Part shown: piece by piece, positions 33,736 to 42,185 of the stretch
Layout: every line of letters begins with the position of its first letter
Numbering within the stretch: the first letter of the stretch is position 1
Assembly: GCF_011193355.1 (NCBI RefSeq)
Contig: NZ_CP049780.1
Location: 1,947,307 to 2,011,306, forward strand
Length of the DNA stretch: 64,000 nt
DNA from: Streptomyces sp. JB150
Lineage (GTDB): Bacteria; Actinomycetota; Actinomycetes; Streptomycetales; Streptomycetaceae
Direction of reading: 5' to 3'
Program-made: the position numbers and the translations under genes
Notes under the pieces: generated by a model
The model's input: only the letters and a program-made list of their open reading frames with translations
What the model was told of the DNA's origin: nothing
The model's database searches: none

Positions 33736-35121
33736 GTGCTTGAGCCCGCGTTTCAGGCGGACGTCGTCGTGGTGGGAGCCGGGATCGCCGGCCTCTCCGC
33801 GGCGCTACGGCTGGCCCACGCAGGAGTGACGACCGCGGTTCTGGAGGCCGGCCCCGGTGTGGGCGGGCGGATGTCGACGGAGCAGGTCGACGGTTTCCGG
33901 CTCGACCGCCTCGGGCAGCCGCTGTTCACGTCGTACCCGGAGCTGCGCCTGACCCCGGGGCTCGACGCGCTCGCGCTGCGCCTGTTCGCCCCCGGCGTCC
34001 TGCTGCACAGCGACGGCCGCCGGCACCGGGCGGGCGCTCCGGTGGCCGGCAGGAGCGCGAGGGGCGCACTCAACGCGGTGCGCGCCCTCGCAAGCGCCCC
34101 GCGGGCGACGCCGGTCCGCGGCCGCGGGAGCGCCGCCGCCGTGCCCCCGCCCCGCGGCCGGGCCACGGCCCCGGTGGGCGGCGCCGTCGACCAGGCCCGG
34201 CTGGGCAGCGCGCTCGCGCGGATCGCGGGCACGCCGCTGGAGCGGCTGCTGTCCCGCCCGGAGCTGCCCGCCGCACAGGCGCTGGCGGCCCGGGGCCTGC
34301 CGCCGCGCACCGTGGACGGCTTTCTGCGCCCCCTGCTGGCCGCGCTGCTGTGCGACCCGGACCTGACCACGTCCAGCCGGTGCGCGGACCTCGCGCTGCG
34401 GGCGTTCGCCGGCGGGCGGATGGCCGTACCGCAGGGCGGGGCCGCGGTGCTGCCGGAGCTGCTGGCGCGGGCGCTGCCGGCGGGCAGCGTGCGCACCGGG
34501 GTGCGGGTCACCTCGGTGTCCACCACGACGGTGACCACCGCCGAGCACGGGGAGTTCCGCTGCCGCGCGGTGCTGGTGGCCACGGACGCGCGCGCCGCCG
34601 CCGAGCTGTTGCCGGGGCTGCGGGTGCCGGACTTCCACCCGGTGACCGTCGTCCACCACACCACCGACGACGTGCCGGCGACCGGCGCGGCGCTGCTGCT
34701 GGACGCCGACCGGGGCGGCCCGGTGGCGCACACGGCGGTGCTCAGCTCGGTCGACCCGAGCCGGGCCCCGGCGGGCCGGGCGCTCATCTCCTCCACGGTC
34801 CTCGGGCCCCCGCCACCGGACCTCGACACCGCTGTGCGCACCCATCTCGCCCGGCTCTACGGCACCTCGACGGCCCGCTGGGAGACGCTCGCCGTCCACC
34901 ACACCGCCGACGCGATGCCCGCCATGCGCCCGCCCCACGACCTGCGGCGCCCGGTGCGCCTGCTGACCGGCCTGTACGTCTGCGGCGACCACCGCGACTC
35001 CAGCACCGTCCAGGGCGCCCTGCGCTCCGCCCGCCGCGCCGCGGCCGCGATCCTCACCGACCTGGGTGCGACGGGCTCGATGCACCGGTCGGAACCGGCG
35101 CCTGCCGTCAGGGCGGCCTGA
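33736..35121 (+). CDS. FAD-dependent oxidoreductase (amine-oxidase/phytoene-desaturase-like)
   Basis: This 461-residue flavoprotein starts at GTG 33736 after a GAGGAGG ribosome site. It has the dinucleotide motif VVVVGAGIAGLSAALRLAHAGVTTAVLEAGPGVGGRMSTEQVDGF. The C-terminal FAD motif is RLLTGLYVCGDHRDSSTVQGALRSARRAAAAI. The type covers amine oxidases, protoporphyrinogen oxidases and carotenoid desaturases; the substrate is not identifiable. The frame remains open back to 33424 through GYGAGNAP repeats, so a longer repeat-bearing form is possible but unlikely given the ribosome site. Confidence 0.85.
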   Translation: MLEPAFQADVVVVGAGIAGLSAALRLAHAGVTTAVLEAGPGVGGRMSTEQVDGFRLDRLGQPLFTSYPELRLTPGLDALALRLFAPGVLLHSDGRRHRAGAPVAGRSARGALNAVRALASAPRATPVRGRGSAAAVPPPRGRATAPVGGAVDQARLGSALARIAGTPLERLLSRPELPAAQALAARGLPPRTVDGFLRPLLAALLCDPDLTTSSRCADLALRAFAGGRMAVPQGGAAVLPELLARALPAGSVRTGVRVTSVSTTTVTTAEHGEFRCRAVLVATDARAAAELLPGLRVPDFHPVTVVHHTTDDVPATGAALLLDADRGGPVAHTAVLSSVDPSRAPAGRALISSTVLGPPPPDLDTAVRTHLARLYGTSTARWETLAVHHTADAMPAMRPPHDLRRPVRLLTGLYVCGDHRDSSTVQGALRSARRAAAAILTDLGATGSMHRSEPAPAVRAA

Positions 35122-35133
35122 GCGCCCTGACGG
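35105..35133 (+). terminator. Terminator overlapping the FAD gene stop
   Basis: A perfect 11-bp stem CCGTCAGGGCG / CGCCCTGACGG has a seven-base loop that contains part of the TGA stop codon (35119-35121). Confidence 0.75.
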
Positions 35134-35140
35134 GGCGTGC

Positions 35141-35212
35141 AGGGGCGCGGGGAACCGCGCGACCGGCCACGACGGACCCGCACCCGACGGCCGACGGCCG
35201 ACGGCCGACGGC
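35141..35212 (+). repeat. Dispersed intergenic repeat copy plus GACGGCC heptamers
   Basis: A copy of the repeat (AGGGGCGCGGGGAACCGCGC, then GACCGGCCACGACGGACCC) is followed by four head-to-tail GACGGCC-type heptamers at about 35186-35212. It separates two convergent genes. Confidence 0.6.
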
Positions 35213-35218
35213 ACGGCG

Positions 35219-36652
35219 CTACCCCAACGCGGCCACCTTGTCCCGGTACGACCGCACGGGAGCCGCGTCCTTGTAAGGCTCCAGCCGCCGCTCGAAGTCC
35301 CTGACGTACTCCACCGCCCGCACGGACCGCATCTCGGCGGCCTGCGCCGCCGACTCCGCGGCCAGCGCGCAGGCCTGCTCCAGCTCCCCGAGACCCAGCC
35401 GGGCGGTGGCGAGGACGACACGGCAGAACAGCCGGCTCCGGGCGTAGGCGGGCGCGCGCAGCTGCAGCGACCGCTCCGCGTGCTGCGCCGCCGCCCGGAA
35501 CTGCTGAAGGTCCCGGTGGCAGTGCCCGAACTCGTCGGCGAGCTGCGCCTCGTCGAAGAACCGCGCCCAGTGCGGCACCTCGTCGCCGGGCCGGGCGGCC
35601 TCCAGCGCGCGTTCGGCGCGTACGAGGGAGGCGGTGCAGGCCCGCACCTCGCCGAGGACTCCGTGCCCGCGCGCCTCCGCCGCGTGCAGCAGGGCCTGGA
35701 CGACCGGCGGCGCCGAGCCGCCGACCCCCTGCTGGGCCACCCGCGCCAGCTGGACGGCCTCCCGGCCGTGCCCGAGGTAGACGGCCTGCCGGCTCATGGT
35801 GACCAGCACATAGGAGCCGTACGCCCGGTCGGCGGCCGCCTGGGACAGGCGCAGGGCCTGCACGAAGTAGCGCTGGGCGAGGCCGTGCGCGGCGATGTCG
35901 TACGACGTCCAGCCCGCGAGGCGGGTCAGGTCGGCGGCCGCGGCGAACAGGCGGCGGCCGATCTGCTCGCCGTAGGTGCCGCGGAGCATGGGCTCGCACT
36001 CGTGCTCCAGGTAGCGGACGAGGGCCTGGCGGGCGTGGCCGCCGCCGTAGGCGTCGTCCAGGGTGCGGAACAGCTCGCCGACCGAGCGCAGCGCGGCGAT
36101 GTCACCGGCGGTGACCCGGTGGCCGGGGCCGCGCTCGACGCCGCGCTGCCGGGGCACCCCGGCGCGGCCCTGGGCGGGCACCCGGGAGGGCTCGGCGCCG
36201 CGGGCGACCTTCTCGTCGGCGCGCCCGATCAGCCAGTCCCGGCTGGGCACCACGAGCCCGGCCGGGGTGAAGGCGATCTTGCGCAGTTCGGCGTGGCTGC
36301 CGGAGTCCTTGCGCCACAGGCCGCTGACGATGTCGATGGCCTCCTCGGGTCCGGCCGCGAACTCCAGCCCCGCGTAGACCGGGGCGCAGGCGTCGAGGCC
36401 GAGGTCCTGGGCGGTGAGCCGGCGGCCGAGGCGGCGGGTGAAGACCTCGGCGATGAGCGCGGGCGTGGTCCCCCGGGGCTGCTGTCCGCGCAGCCAGCGG
36501 GTGACGGATGTCTTGTCGTATCTGAGATCGAGGCCGTGCTCGAGCCCGAGCTGGTCCACTCGACGGGCCAGACCTGCGTTGGAGAACCCCGCTTCTGCGA
36601 TGAGCGCGGCGAGCTGTCGGTTGGGGGTGCGCTGCGCGGGTCGTTCCGTCAT
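35219..36652 (-). CDS. NsdA-like regulator with N-terminal HTH and TPR-like region
   Basis: This 477-residue protein starts MTERPAQRTPNRQLAALIAEAGFSNAGLARRVDQLGLEHGLDLRYDKTSVTRWLRGQQPRG, a degenerate helix-turn-helix as in the Streptomyces NsdA/BldA-linked regulators. The C-terminal two-thirds consist of helical repeats (YGSYVLVTMSRQAVYLGHGREAVQLARVAQQ, AAQHAERSLQLRAPAYARSRLFCRVVLATARLGLGELEQACALA) resembling TPRs. NsdA negatively affects sporulation and antibiotic production in S. coelicolor, but this is a paralogue-level match only. It is divergent from lipB, with a 233-bp promoter region carrying CCGATCG direct repeats. Confidence 0.75.
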   Translation of the reverse strand: MTERPAQRTPNRQLAALIAEAGFSNAGLARRVDQLGLEHGLDLRYDKTSVTRWLRGQQPRGTTPALIAEVFTRRLGRRLTAQDLGLDACAPVYAGLEFAAGPEEAIDIVSGLWRKDSGSHAELRKIAFTPAGLVVPSRDWLIGRADEKVARGAEPSRVPAQGRAGVPRQRGVERGPGHRVTAGDIAALRSVGELFRTLDDAYGGGHARQALVRYLEHECEPMLRGTYGEQIGRRLFAAAADLTRLAGWTSYDIAAHGLAQRYFVQALRLSQAAADRAYGSYVLVTMSRQAVYLGHGREAVQLARVAQQGVGGSAPPVVQALLHAAEARGHGVLGEVRACTASLVRAERALEAARPGDEVPHWARFFDEAQLADEFGHCHRDLQQFRAAAQHAERSLQLRAPAYARSRLFCRVVLATARLGLGELEQACALAAESAAQAAEMRSVRAVEYVRDFERRLEPYKDAAPVRSYRDKVAALG

Positions 36653-36885
36653 CTGCGGTGCGATCTCCTGCCTCCGGGCTGCCGAAGTGCCCGGACTGCC
36701 TGTGAGCAGCCCTTATGGCCTTGTGAACGGCGCGAATGTAGCGGAGAGTAAGCACCCGATCGCACACTTCCGCGTACATTCATCCGATCGTGTGAGGATT
36801 GCCCCCGAGGCTGACGCGCGGCCGGCGGTCGTACAGTGACGTTGGCGCGTTTTACGCCTTACGACCTTCGAGGGAGGGGCTTGCC

Positions 36886-37683
36886 GTGAGCGAGCTGCGG
36901 TTCGTCCGTATGGGATTCGGTGCCGAGGCCGTCGAGTACCAGGCCGCCTGGGAGGAGCAGCGCAGGGTGCACGCCGCGCGCTTCGAGGACCGGGTCCCGG
37001 ACACCGTGCTGCTGCTGGAGCACCCCCCGGTCTACACGGCCGGCCGGCGCACGGACCCGAGCGAGCGCCCCCTGGACGGCACCCCGGTCATCGACGTGGA
37101 CCGCGGCGGCAAGATCACCTGGCACGGTCCGGGCCAGCTCGTGGGCTACCCGATCCAGAAGCTGCCCCGCCCGGTGGACGTCGTCGCGCACGTCCGCCGC
37201 CTGGAGGAGGCGCTGATCCGCACCTGCGCCGAGTTCGGCCTGGAGACCACCCGGGTCGAGGGCCGCAGCGGGGTGTGGGTGCTGGGTGATCCGGTGGAGC
37301 GGCGTCCGGCGCTCGGCGGGCTCGCCCTGGACTTCGACCCGCGCCTGCACGACGAGGAGTTCGACCCCCGGCTCAACGGCCCGGAGTACGCGCCGTCCAA
37401 CGCGGGCCAGCGGCGCGAGGACCGCAAGATCGCGGCGATCGGCATCCGGGTCGCCAAGGGCGTGACCATGCACGGCTTCGCGCTCAACGTGAACCCGGAC
37501 AACGCCTGGTTCGACAAGATCATCCCGTGCGGCATCCGCGACGCGGGCGTCACCTCGCTCGCCAACGAGCTGGGCCGGGACGTCACGATCGAGGAGGTGC
37601 TGCCGGTGGTCGAGCGCCATCTGCGGGACGTGCTGGAGAACGCGGAGCTGAAGCCGCGGGCGGTGGAGAAGACGCCGGCGTAG
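36886..37683 (+). CDS. lipB: Octanoyltransferase
   Basis: This 265-residue enzyme transfers octanoyl from acyl-carrier protein to lipoyl domains. It shows [40 protein letters not shown], Lys181 in [12 protein letters not shown] and Cys215 in [14 protein letters not shown], the acyl-thioester catalytic pair. An insertion of about 40 residues (~135-175) enlarges it relative to the ~213-residue E. coli enzyme, as in other actinomycetes. GTG 36886 follows GAGGGAGGGG. With LipA it supplies the lipoate needed by SucB in this window. Confidence 0.95.
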   Translation: MSELRFVRMGFGAEAVEYQAAWEEQRRVHAARFEDRVPDTVLLLEHPPVYTAGRRTDPSERPLDGTPVIDVDRGGKITWHGPGQLVGYPIQKLPRPVDVVAHVRRLEEALIRTCAEFGLETTRVEGRSGVWVLGDPVERRPALGGLALDFDPRLHDEEFDPRLNGPEYAPSNAGQRREDRKIAAIGIRVAKGVTMHGFALNVNPDNAWFDKIIPCGIRDAGVTSLANELGRDVTIEEVLPVVERHLRDVLENAELKPRAVEKTPA

Positions 37684-37784
37684 GGAATGGGCCCCGCCCT
37701 GGGCGGGTTGGCCCGGTCGGAGGGCCATCAAATCCACGGGCGTACCCTTGAGGGCGCCGAAGAATCAACGCTAGGGAGCCGGTC

Positions 37785-38750
37785 GTGTCCGCAGTCGCAC
37801 CCGACGGACGCAAGATGCTGCGCCTGGAGGTCCGCAACAGCCAGACCCCCATCGAGCGCAAGCCCGAGTGGATCAAGACCCGGGCGAAAATGGGCCCCGA
37901 GTACTCGAAGATGCAGAACCTCGTCAAAAGCGAGGGCCTGCACACGGTCTGCCAGGAAGCCGGCTGTCCCAACATCTACGAGTGCTGGGAGGACCGCGAG
38001 GCCACCTTCCTCATCGGCGGCGACCAGTGCACCCGGCGCTGTGACTTCTGCCAGATCGACACCGGCAAGCCCGAGGCGCTGGACCGCGACGAGCCGCGCC
38101 GCGTCGGCGAGTCCGTGGTCACCATGGACCTGAACTACGCCACCATCACCGGCGTCGCCCGCGACGACCTGGAGGACGGCGGCGCCTGGCTGTACGCCGA
38201 GACCGTGCGCCAGATCCACCAGCAGACGGCGGACCGCGAGGGCGGCCGGACCAAGGTCGAGCTGCTGGCCCCCGACTTCAACGCCGTCCCGGAGCTGCTG
38301 CGCGAGGTCTTCGAGTCCCGCCCCGAGGTGTTCGCGCACAACGTCGAGACGGTCCCGCGGATCTTCAAGCGGATCCGCCCCGGCTTCCGCTACGAGCGCT
38401 CCCTGAAGGTGATCACCGAGGCCCGCGACTTCGGCCTGGTCACCAAGTCCAACCTGATCCTCGGCATGGGCGAGACCCGCGAGGAGGTCAGCGAGGCGCT
38501 CAAGCAGCTGCACGAGGCCGGCTGCGAGCTGATCACCATCACCCAGTACCTGCGCCCGTCGGTGCGCCACCACCCGGTGGAGCGCTGGGTGAAGCCGCAG
38601 GAGTTCGTGGAGCTGAAGGAGGAGGCCGAGCAGATCGGTTTCTCCGGTGTGATGTCCGGCCCCCTCGTCCGCTCCTCCTACCGCGCCGGCCGCCTGTACC
38701 AGATGGCGATCGAGAAGCGCGGGACGTTCGTCGCCGCCCAGGCCGTGTGA
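37785..38750 (+). CDS. lipA: Lipoyl synthase
   Basis: This 321-residue radical-SAM enzyme inserts two sulfurs into octanoyl groups on lipoyl domains. The auxiliary cluster cysteines are Cys56, Cys61 and Cys67 ([14 protein letters not shown]). The radical-SAM cluster is Cys82, Cys86 and Cys89 (CTRRCDFC). The C-terminal RSSY segment ([10 protein letters not shown]) donates the serine ligand of the auxiliary cluster. It starts at GTG, 101 bp after lipB, and is probably cotranscribed with it. Confidence 0.97.
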   Translation: MSAVAPDGRKMLRLEVRNSQTPIERKPEWIKTRAKMGPEYSKMQNLVKSEGLHTVCQEAGCPNIYECWEDREATFLIGGDQCTRRCDFCQIDTGKPEALDRDEPRRVGESVVTMDLNYATITGVARDDLEDGGAWLYAETVRQIHQQTADREGGRTKVELLAPDFNAVPELLREVFESRPEVFAHNVETVPRIFKRIRPGFRYERSLKVITEARDFGLVTKSNLILGMGETREEVSEALKQLHEAGCELITITQYLRPSVRHHPVERWVKPQEFVELKEEAEQIGFSGVMSGPLVRSSYRAGRLYQMAIEKRGTFVAAQAV

Positions 38751-38785
38751 ATTCACGCACAAGCGATTACCGACGAGTAGAACGC

Positions 38786-38847
38786 AACGCCGCCGCGGTC
38801 CCGGCCGTCCTCCCAGCTGAGGACCACGCCGGGGCCGCGGCGGCGTT
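38786..38847 (+). terminator. Terminator of lipBA
   Basis: Perfect 13-bp outer arms AACGCCGCCGCGG / CCGCGGCGGCGTT enclose an inner GTCCTC/GAGGAC hairpin, forming a long structured stem 35 bp after the lipA stop. Confidence 0.75.
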
Positions 38848-38911
38848 CGCGCGCCCGGTCACTCCTCGGCCATCCGGCGGCATCGGGGCTTCACGCGCGT
38901 TTGACCAGGGG

Positions 38912-38927
38912 GTCACGCCCTGGTAAC
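38912..38927 (+). promoter_or_regulatory. Candidate GlnR box upstream of the SCO2195-type gene
   Basis: GTCAC, six bases, then GTAAC follows the GlnR pattern gTnAc-n6-GaAAc with one mismatch in the second half. It lies 65 bp before the start of a gene family annotated as GlnR-regulated. A second, weaker GTGAC/TTCAC pair follows at 38956-38974. Confidence 0.6.
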
Positions 38928-38991
38928 ACCAATCAGTGACCCTGGTTTCACACCCCGTGAACCCGTGCACTGAGCCCTAGGGGGATCCACC

Positions 38992-39219
38992 ATGCCGGCC
39001 GCGCCCGTCAACGAAGCCATGCCGACAGGCACCCGCGCCACCGCGCGTCCGTCCCTCACCGACGCCCTGCGTGCCGTCGAGTCCCTGCTCATGAGCGGCG
39101 GTCAGCGCACCGCCCGCCGCAACGCCTGGACCTCGGTGCTGGAGGACCGCCGCCGCGCCAAGGACCGGGTCGAGGCCGAGCGCGTCCTCGAGCGGGTCTC
39201 CTCCGCCGCCCACTCCTGA
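38992..39219 (+). CDS. Small SCO2195-family GlnR-regulated protein
   Basis: This 75-residue basic protein, MPAAPVNEAMPTGTRATARPSLTDALRAVESLLMSGGQRTARRNAWTSVLEDRRRAKDRVEAERVLERV, has a helical C-terminal half and no membrane segment. It belongs to the small Streptomyces family described as GlnR-regulated (SCO2195). Function unknown. The upstream GlnR-like box and nearby glnA suggest a nitrogen-linked role. Confidence 0.75.
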   Translation: MPAAPVNEAMPTGTRATARPSLTDALRAVESLLMSGGQRTARRNAWTSVLEDRRRAKDRVEAERVLERVSSAAHS

Positions 39220-39289
39220 GCCGCGCCGCCGGAAGACCGCCCGGACACCGCCGTCGTGGGCGCTCCCGGGGGCACGTAGACTTCGTGGC

Positions 39290-39991
39290 ATGGCGAGGAA
39301 GGACACGGCAGCCGAGGCTGCGAACCCCGGGCGACTGAAGCAGATCGCCCTGACCTACAAGATGACCCGCAAGGCCGACAAGAAGATCGGCCTTGTACTC
39401 GCGGCTGTCGGAATCGTCACCTTCGGTGTCTTCCTCGCCATCGGTTTCTTGATCGGTCACCCCATCTATCTCGGCATTCTGGGCCTCCTGCTCGCCTTCC
39501 TCGCGACGGCGATCGTGTTCGGGCGCCGGGCCGAGCGGGCGGCCTTCGGGCAGATGGAGGGCCAGCCCGGCGCGGCGGCGGCCGTGCTGGACAACATCGG
39601 CCGGGGCTGGACGACGACTCCGGCGGTGGCGATGAACCGCAGCCAGGACGTGGTGCACCGGGCGGTCGGCAAGGCCGGCATCGTGCTGGTCGCCGAGGGC
39701 AACCCGAACCGGGTCAAGAGCCTGCTGGCCGCCGAGAAGAAGAAGATGAACCGCATCGTCGCGGACGTCCCCGTGCACGACCTGATCGTCGGCACCGGCG
39801 AGGGCCAGGTGGAGCTGAAGAAGCTGCGCACCACCATGCTGAAGCTGCCCCGGGTGCTGACCGGCCCGCAGGTGACCGCCACCAACGACCGGCTGCGCGC
39901 GCTCGGCGACCTGATGAGCAACATGCCGCTGCCGAAGGGTCCGATGCCCAAGGGCATGCGCCTGCCGAAGGGCGGCCCGCGGCCCCGCTGA
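39290..39991 (+). CDS. DUF4191 membrane protein
   Basis: This 233-residue protein starts MARKDTAAEAANPGRLKQIALTYKMTRKADKKIG. Two adjacent helices follow (LVLAAVGIVTFGVFLAIGFLIG and ILGLLLAFLATAIVFG), then a cytoplasmic domain with GWTTTPAVAMNRSQDVVHRAVGKAGIVLVAEG and a basic Pro/Lys tail. This is the DUF4191 family conserved beside glnA in actinomycetes, function unknown. It converges on the RDD gene across a very strong hairpin. Confidence 0.88.
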   Translation: MARKDTAAEAANPGRLKQIALTYKMTRKADKKIGLVLAAVGIVTFGVFLAIGFLIGHPIYLGILGLLLAFLATAIVFGRRAERAAFGQMEGQPGAAAAVLDNIGRGWTTTPAVAMNRSQDVVHRAVGKAGIVLVAEGNPNRVKSLLAAEKKKMNRIVADVPVHDLIVGTGEGQVELKKLRTTMLKLPRVLTGPQVTATNDRLRALGDLMSNMPLPKGPMPKGMRLPKGGPRPR

Positions 39992-39999
39992 CCCAGAGC

Positions 40000-40051
40000 C
40001 TCGTACGACGAAGGGCGCCCGGATCACTCCGGGCGCCCTTCGTCGTACGAG
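40000..40051. terminator. Bidirectional terminator with 24-bp perfect stem
   Basis: Positions 40000-40023 pair perfectly with 40028-40051, leaving a four-base TCAC loop. With a two-base bulge the stem extends five more pairs (39995-39999 with 40054-40058). It serves the convergent DUF4191 and RDD genes. Confidence 0.9.
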
Positions 40052-40057
40052 CGGCTC

Positions 40058-40525
40058 TCAGATCCGCACTTCGGCCGTGCGGGCCAGCCGGTCGTGCAGG
40101 CCGCGGCCGTCGCGGTCCCAGACCAGGGCCGGGATCGCGAGGCAGAGCAGGACCGTGCGGACCACGGCGCGGCCGAGGTGGACGGTGCCGGTGTCCAGGG
40201 CGACGACGCGCAGGCCGAGCAGGCGCTTGCCGGGGGTGAAGCCGACCGTGCCGACGGTGAGCAGGCTCATCACGAAGAAGACGAGCAGGGCCCAGTTGCC
40301 GGTCGCCTGGCCGTAGCCGTCGGTGATGAGACCGTATGCGATCAAGAGGCACAGGCCCCAGTCGACGGCCAGCGCGCCGAGACGGCGGCCGGGGCGGGCC
40401 AGTGAACCCGGGCCGTCCTCCGGCAGGCCGAGCTGTTCGCCCCGGTATCCGAAGTCGGCGCCGGCCTCCTCCATGGCCGCGCGCGGGCCGGAGAGCCATG
40501 ATCCGATTGCTTGCCTCTTGTCCAC
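40058..40525 (-). CDS. RDD family membrane protein
   Basis: This 155-residue protein has the RDD layout: [27 protein letters not shown] (Arg and Asp of the first motif), a second helix [31 protein letters not shown], and a third [34 protein letters not shown] proteins are small multi-pass membrane proteins, some proposed as ion exchangers. It is divergent from glnA. Function unproven. Confidence 0.88.
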   Translation of the reverse strand: MDKRQAIGSWLSGPRAAMEEAGADFGYRGEQLGLPEDGPGSLARPGRRLGALAVDWGLCLLIAYGLITDGYGQATGNWALLVFFVMSLLTVGTVGFTPGKRLLGLRVVALDTGTVHLGRAVVRTVLLCLAIPALVWDRDGRGLHDRLARTAEVRI

Positions 40526-40611
40526 CCGTCCACGGTACTGCGCCCGTTTTCGACCGGTGGACGGCGGGGTGTTTCCGGACCCGGTGCGGACTACCGTGGA
40601 ACGCGAGCCGG

Positions 40612-40649
40612 TTAACTTGTGCGAAACAAATGGGTCACGCCGGAGAAAT
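40612..40649 (+). promoter_or_regulatory. Tandem GlnR boxes of the glnA promoter
   Basis: TTAAC-n6-GAAAC (40612-40627) and GTCAC-n6-GAAAT (40634-40649) are separated by six bases, the arrangement known for glnA of S. coelicolor. A TAGGGT -10-like hexamer follows near 40660. The regulator GlnR is the OmpR-type nitrogen regulator of actinomycetes. Confidence 0.8.
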
Positions 40650-40745
40650 CACGCCTCCCTAGGGTCGAGGACAGCGTGTGCCACCGCACTGGCCGCACGA
40701 ACGATCTACCACCCCGGCGGGACGGTCGGGAGTAGGAGGAGCTGG

Positions 40746-42155
40746 ATGTTCCAGAACGCCGACGAGGCCAAGAAGTTCATTGCCGACGAGGACGTCAAGT
40801 TCATCGACGTCCGGTTCTGCGACCTCCCGGGCGTCATGCAGCACTTCACGATTCCGGCTGCGGCGTTCGACCCGGACGAGGAGCTGGCCTTCGACGGCTC
40901 CTCCATCCGTGGCTTCCAGGCCATTCACGAGTCCGACATGGCGCTGCGCGCCGACCTGTCCACCGCGCGGGTGGACCCGTTCCGCCGCGACAAGACGGTG
41001 AACATCAACTTCTTCATCCACGACCCGATCACGGGCGAGCAGTACTCCCGTGACCCGCGCAACGTGGCGAAGAAGGCCGAGGCCTACCTCGCGTCCACGG
41101 GGATCGCCGACACCGCGTTCTTCGGCCCCGAGGCCGAGTTCTACGTCTTCGACAGCGTGCGCTTCAAGACCGCCGAGAACGAGTCGTACTACCACATCGA
41201 CTCCGAGGCGGGCGCCTGGAACACCGGCGCGCTGGAGGACAACCGCGGTTACAAGGTCCGCTACAAGGGCGGCTACTTCCCGGCCCCGCCGGTCGACCAC
41301 TTCGCCGACCTGCGCGCCGAGATCTCCCTGGAGCTGGAGAAGGCGGGCCTGCAGGTCGAGCGCCAGCACCACGAGGTGGGCACCGCCGGCCAGGCGGAGA
41401 TCAACTACAAGTTCAACACGCTGCTGGCCGCCGCGGACGACCTCCAGCTGTTCAAGTACATCGTGAAGAACGTGGCCTGGCGCAACGGCAAGACCGCGAC
41501 CTTCATGCCGAAGCCGATCTTCGGTGACAACGGCTCGGGCATGCACGTCCACCAGTCGCTGTGGAGCAACGGCGAGCCGCTGTTCTACGACGAGCAGGGC
41601 TACGCGGGCCTGTCCGACACCGCCCGCTACTACATCGGCGGCATCCTCAAGCACGCCCCGTCGCTGCTGGCCTTCACCAACCCGACGGTGAACTCCTACC
41701 ACCGCCTGGTGCCGGGCTTCGAGGCGCCGGTGAACCTGGTGTACTCGCAGCGCAACCGCTCCGCCGCGATGCGTATCCCGATCACGGGTTCGAACCCGAA
41801 GGCCAAGCGCGTCGAGTTCCGCGCGCCCGACTCCTCCGGCAACCCGTACCTCGCCTTCTCGGCGCTGCTGCTCGCGGGCCTGGACGGCATCAAGAACAAG
41901 ATCGAGCCGGCCGAGCCGATCGACAAGGACCTCTACGAGCTGGCTCCCGAGGAGCACGCGGGCGTCCCGCAGGTCCCGACCTCCCTCGGCGCGGTCCTCG
42001 ACTCCCTGGAGGCCGACCACGAGTTCCTCCTCCAGGGCGACGTGTTCACGTCCGACCTGATCGAGACGTGGATCGACTACAAGCGCACGAACGAGATCGC
42101 TCCGCTCCAGCTGCGTCCGCACCCGCACGAGTTCGAGCTGTACTTCGACGTGTGA
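40746..42155 (+). CDS. glnA: Glutamine synthetase type I
   Basis: This 469-residue cytosolic dodecameric enzyme makes glutamine from glutamate, ammonia and ATP. Signatures are [37 protein letters not shown] and NRSAAMRIP. The adenylylation tyrosine is exactly Tyr397 ([10 protein letters not shown]), so GlnE control is expected. An integrated element sits at its 3' end; the attachment core encodes the last residues (FELYFDV) and the stop, so the protein is intact. Its normal terminator is now at 51904-51945. Only a 5-bp CCCCG-TAC-CGGGG hairpin (42157-42169) lies directly downstream. Confidence 0.97.
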   Translation: MFQNADEAKKFIADEDVKFIDVRFCDLPGVMQHFTIPAAAFDPDEELAFDGSSIRGFQAIHESDMALRADLSTARVDPFRRDKTVNINFFIHDPITGEQYSRDPRNVAKKAEAYLASTGIADTAFFGPEAEFYVFDSVRFKTAENESYYHIDSEAGAWNTGALEDNRGYKVRYKGGYFPAPPVDHFADLRAEISLELEKAGLQVERQHHEVGTAGQAEINYKFNTLLAAADDLQLFKYIVKNVAWRNGKTATFMPKPIFGDNGSGMHVHQSLWSNGEPLFYDEQGYAGLSDTARYYIGGILKHAPSLLAFTNPTVNSYHRLVPGFEAPVNLVYSQRNRSAAMRIPITGSNPKAKRVEFRAPDSSGNPYLAFSALLLAGLDGIKNKIEPAEPIDKDLYELAPEEHAGVPQVPTSLGAVLDSLEADHEFLLQGDVFTSDLIETWIDYKRTNEIAPLQLRPHPHEFELYFDV

Positions 42156-42157
42156 TC
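42130..42157 (+). repeat. attL core, 28-bp direct repeat in glnA 3' end
   Basis: This 28-bp stretch, from AGTTCGAGC through the stop codon to GTGTGATC, is repeated exactly at 51856-51883. It is the left attachment core of the element; integrase lies directly inside it. Confidence 0.92.
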
Positions 42158-42185
42158 CCCGTACCGGGGGTGACCAGGGAAGTAA

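Noticed and set aside
40746..42155. glnA disrupted by integration
   Set aside because: The attachment core supplies the identical final codons and stop; the protein has 469 residues and Tyr397 in register.
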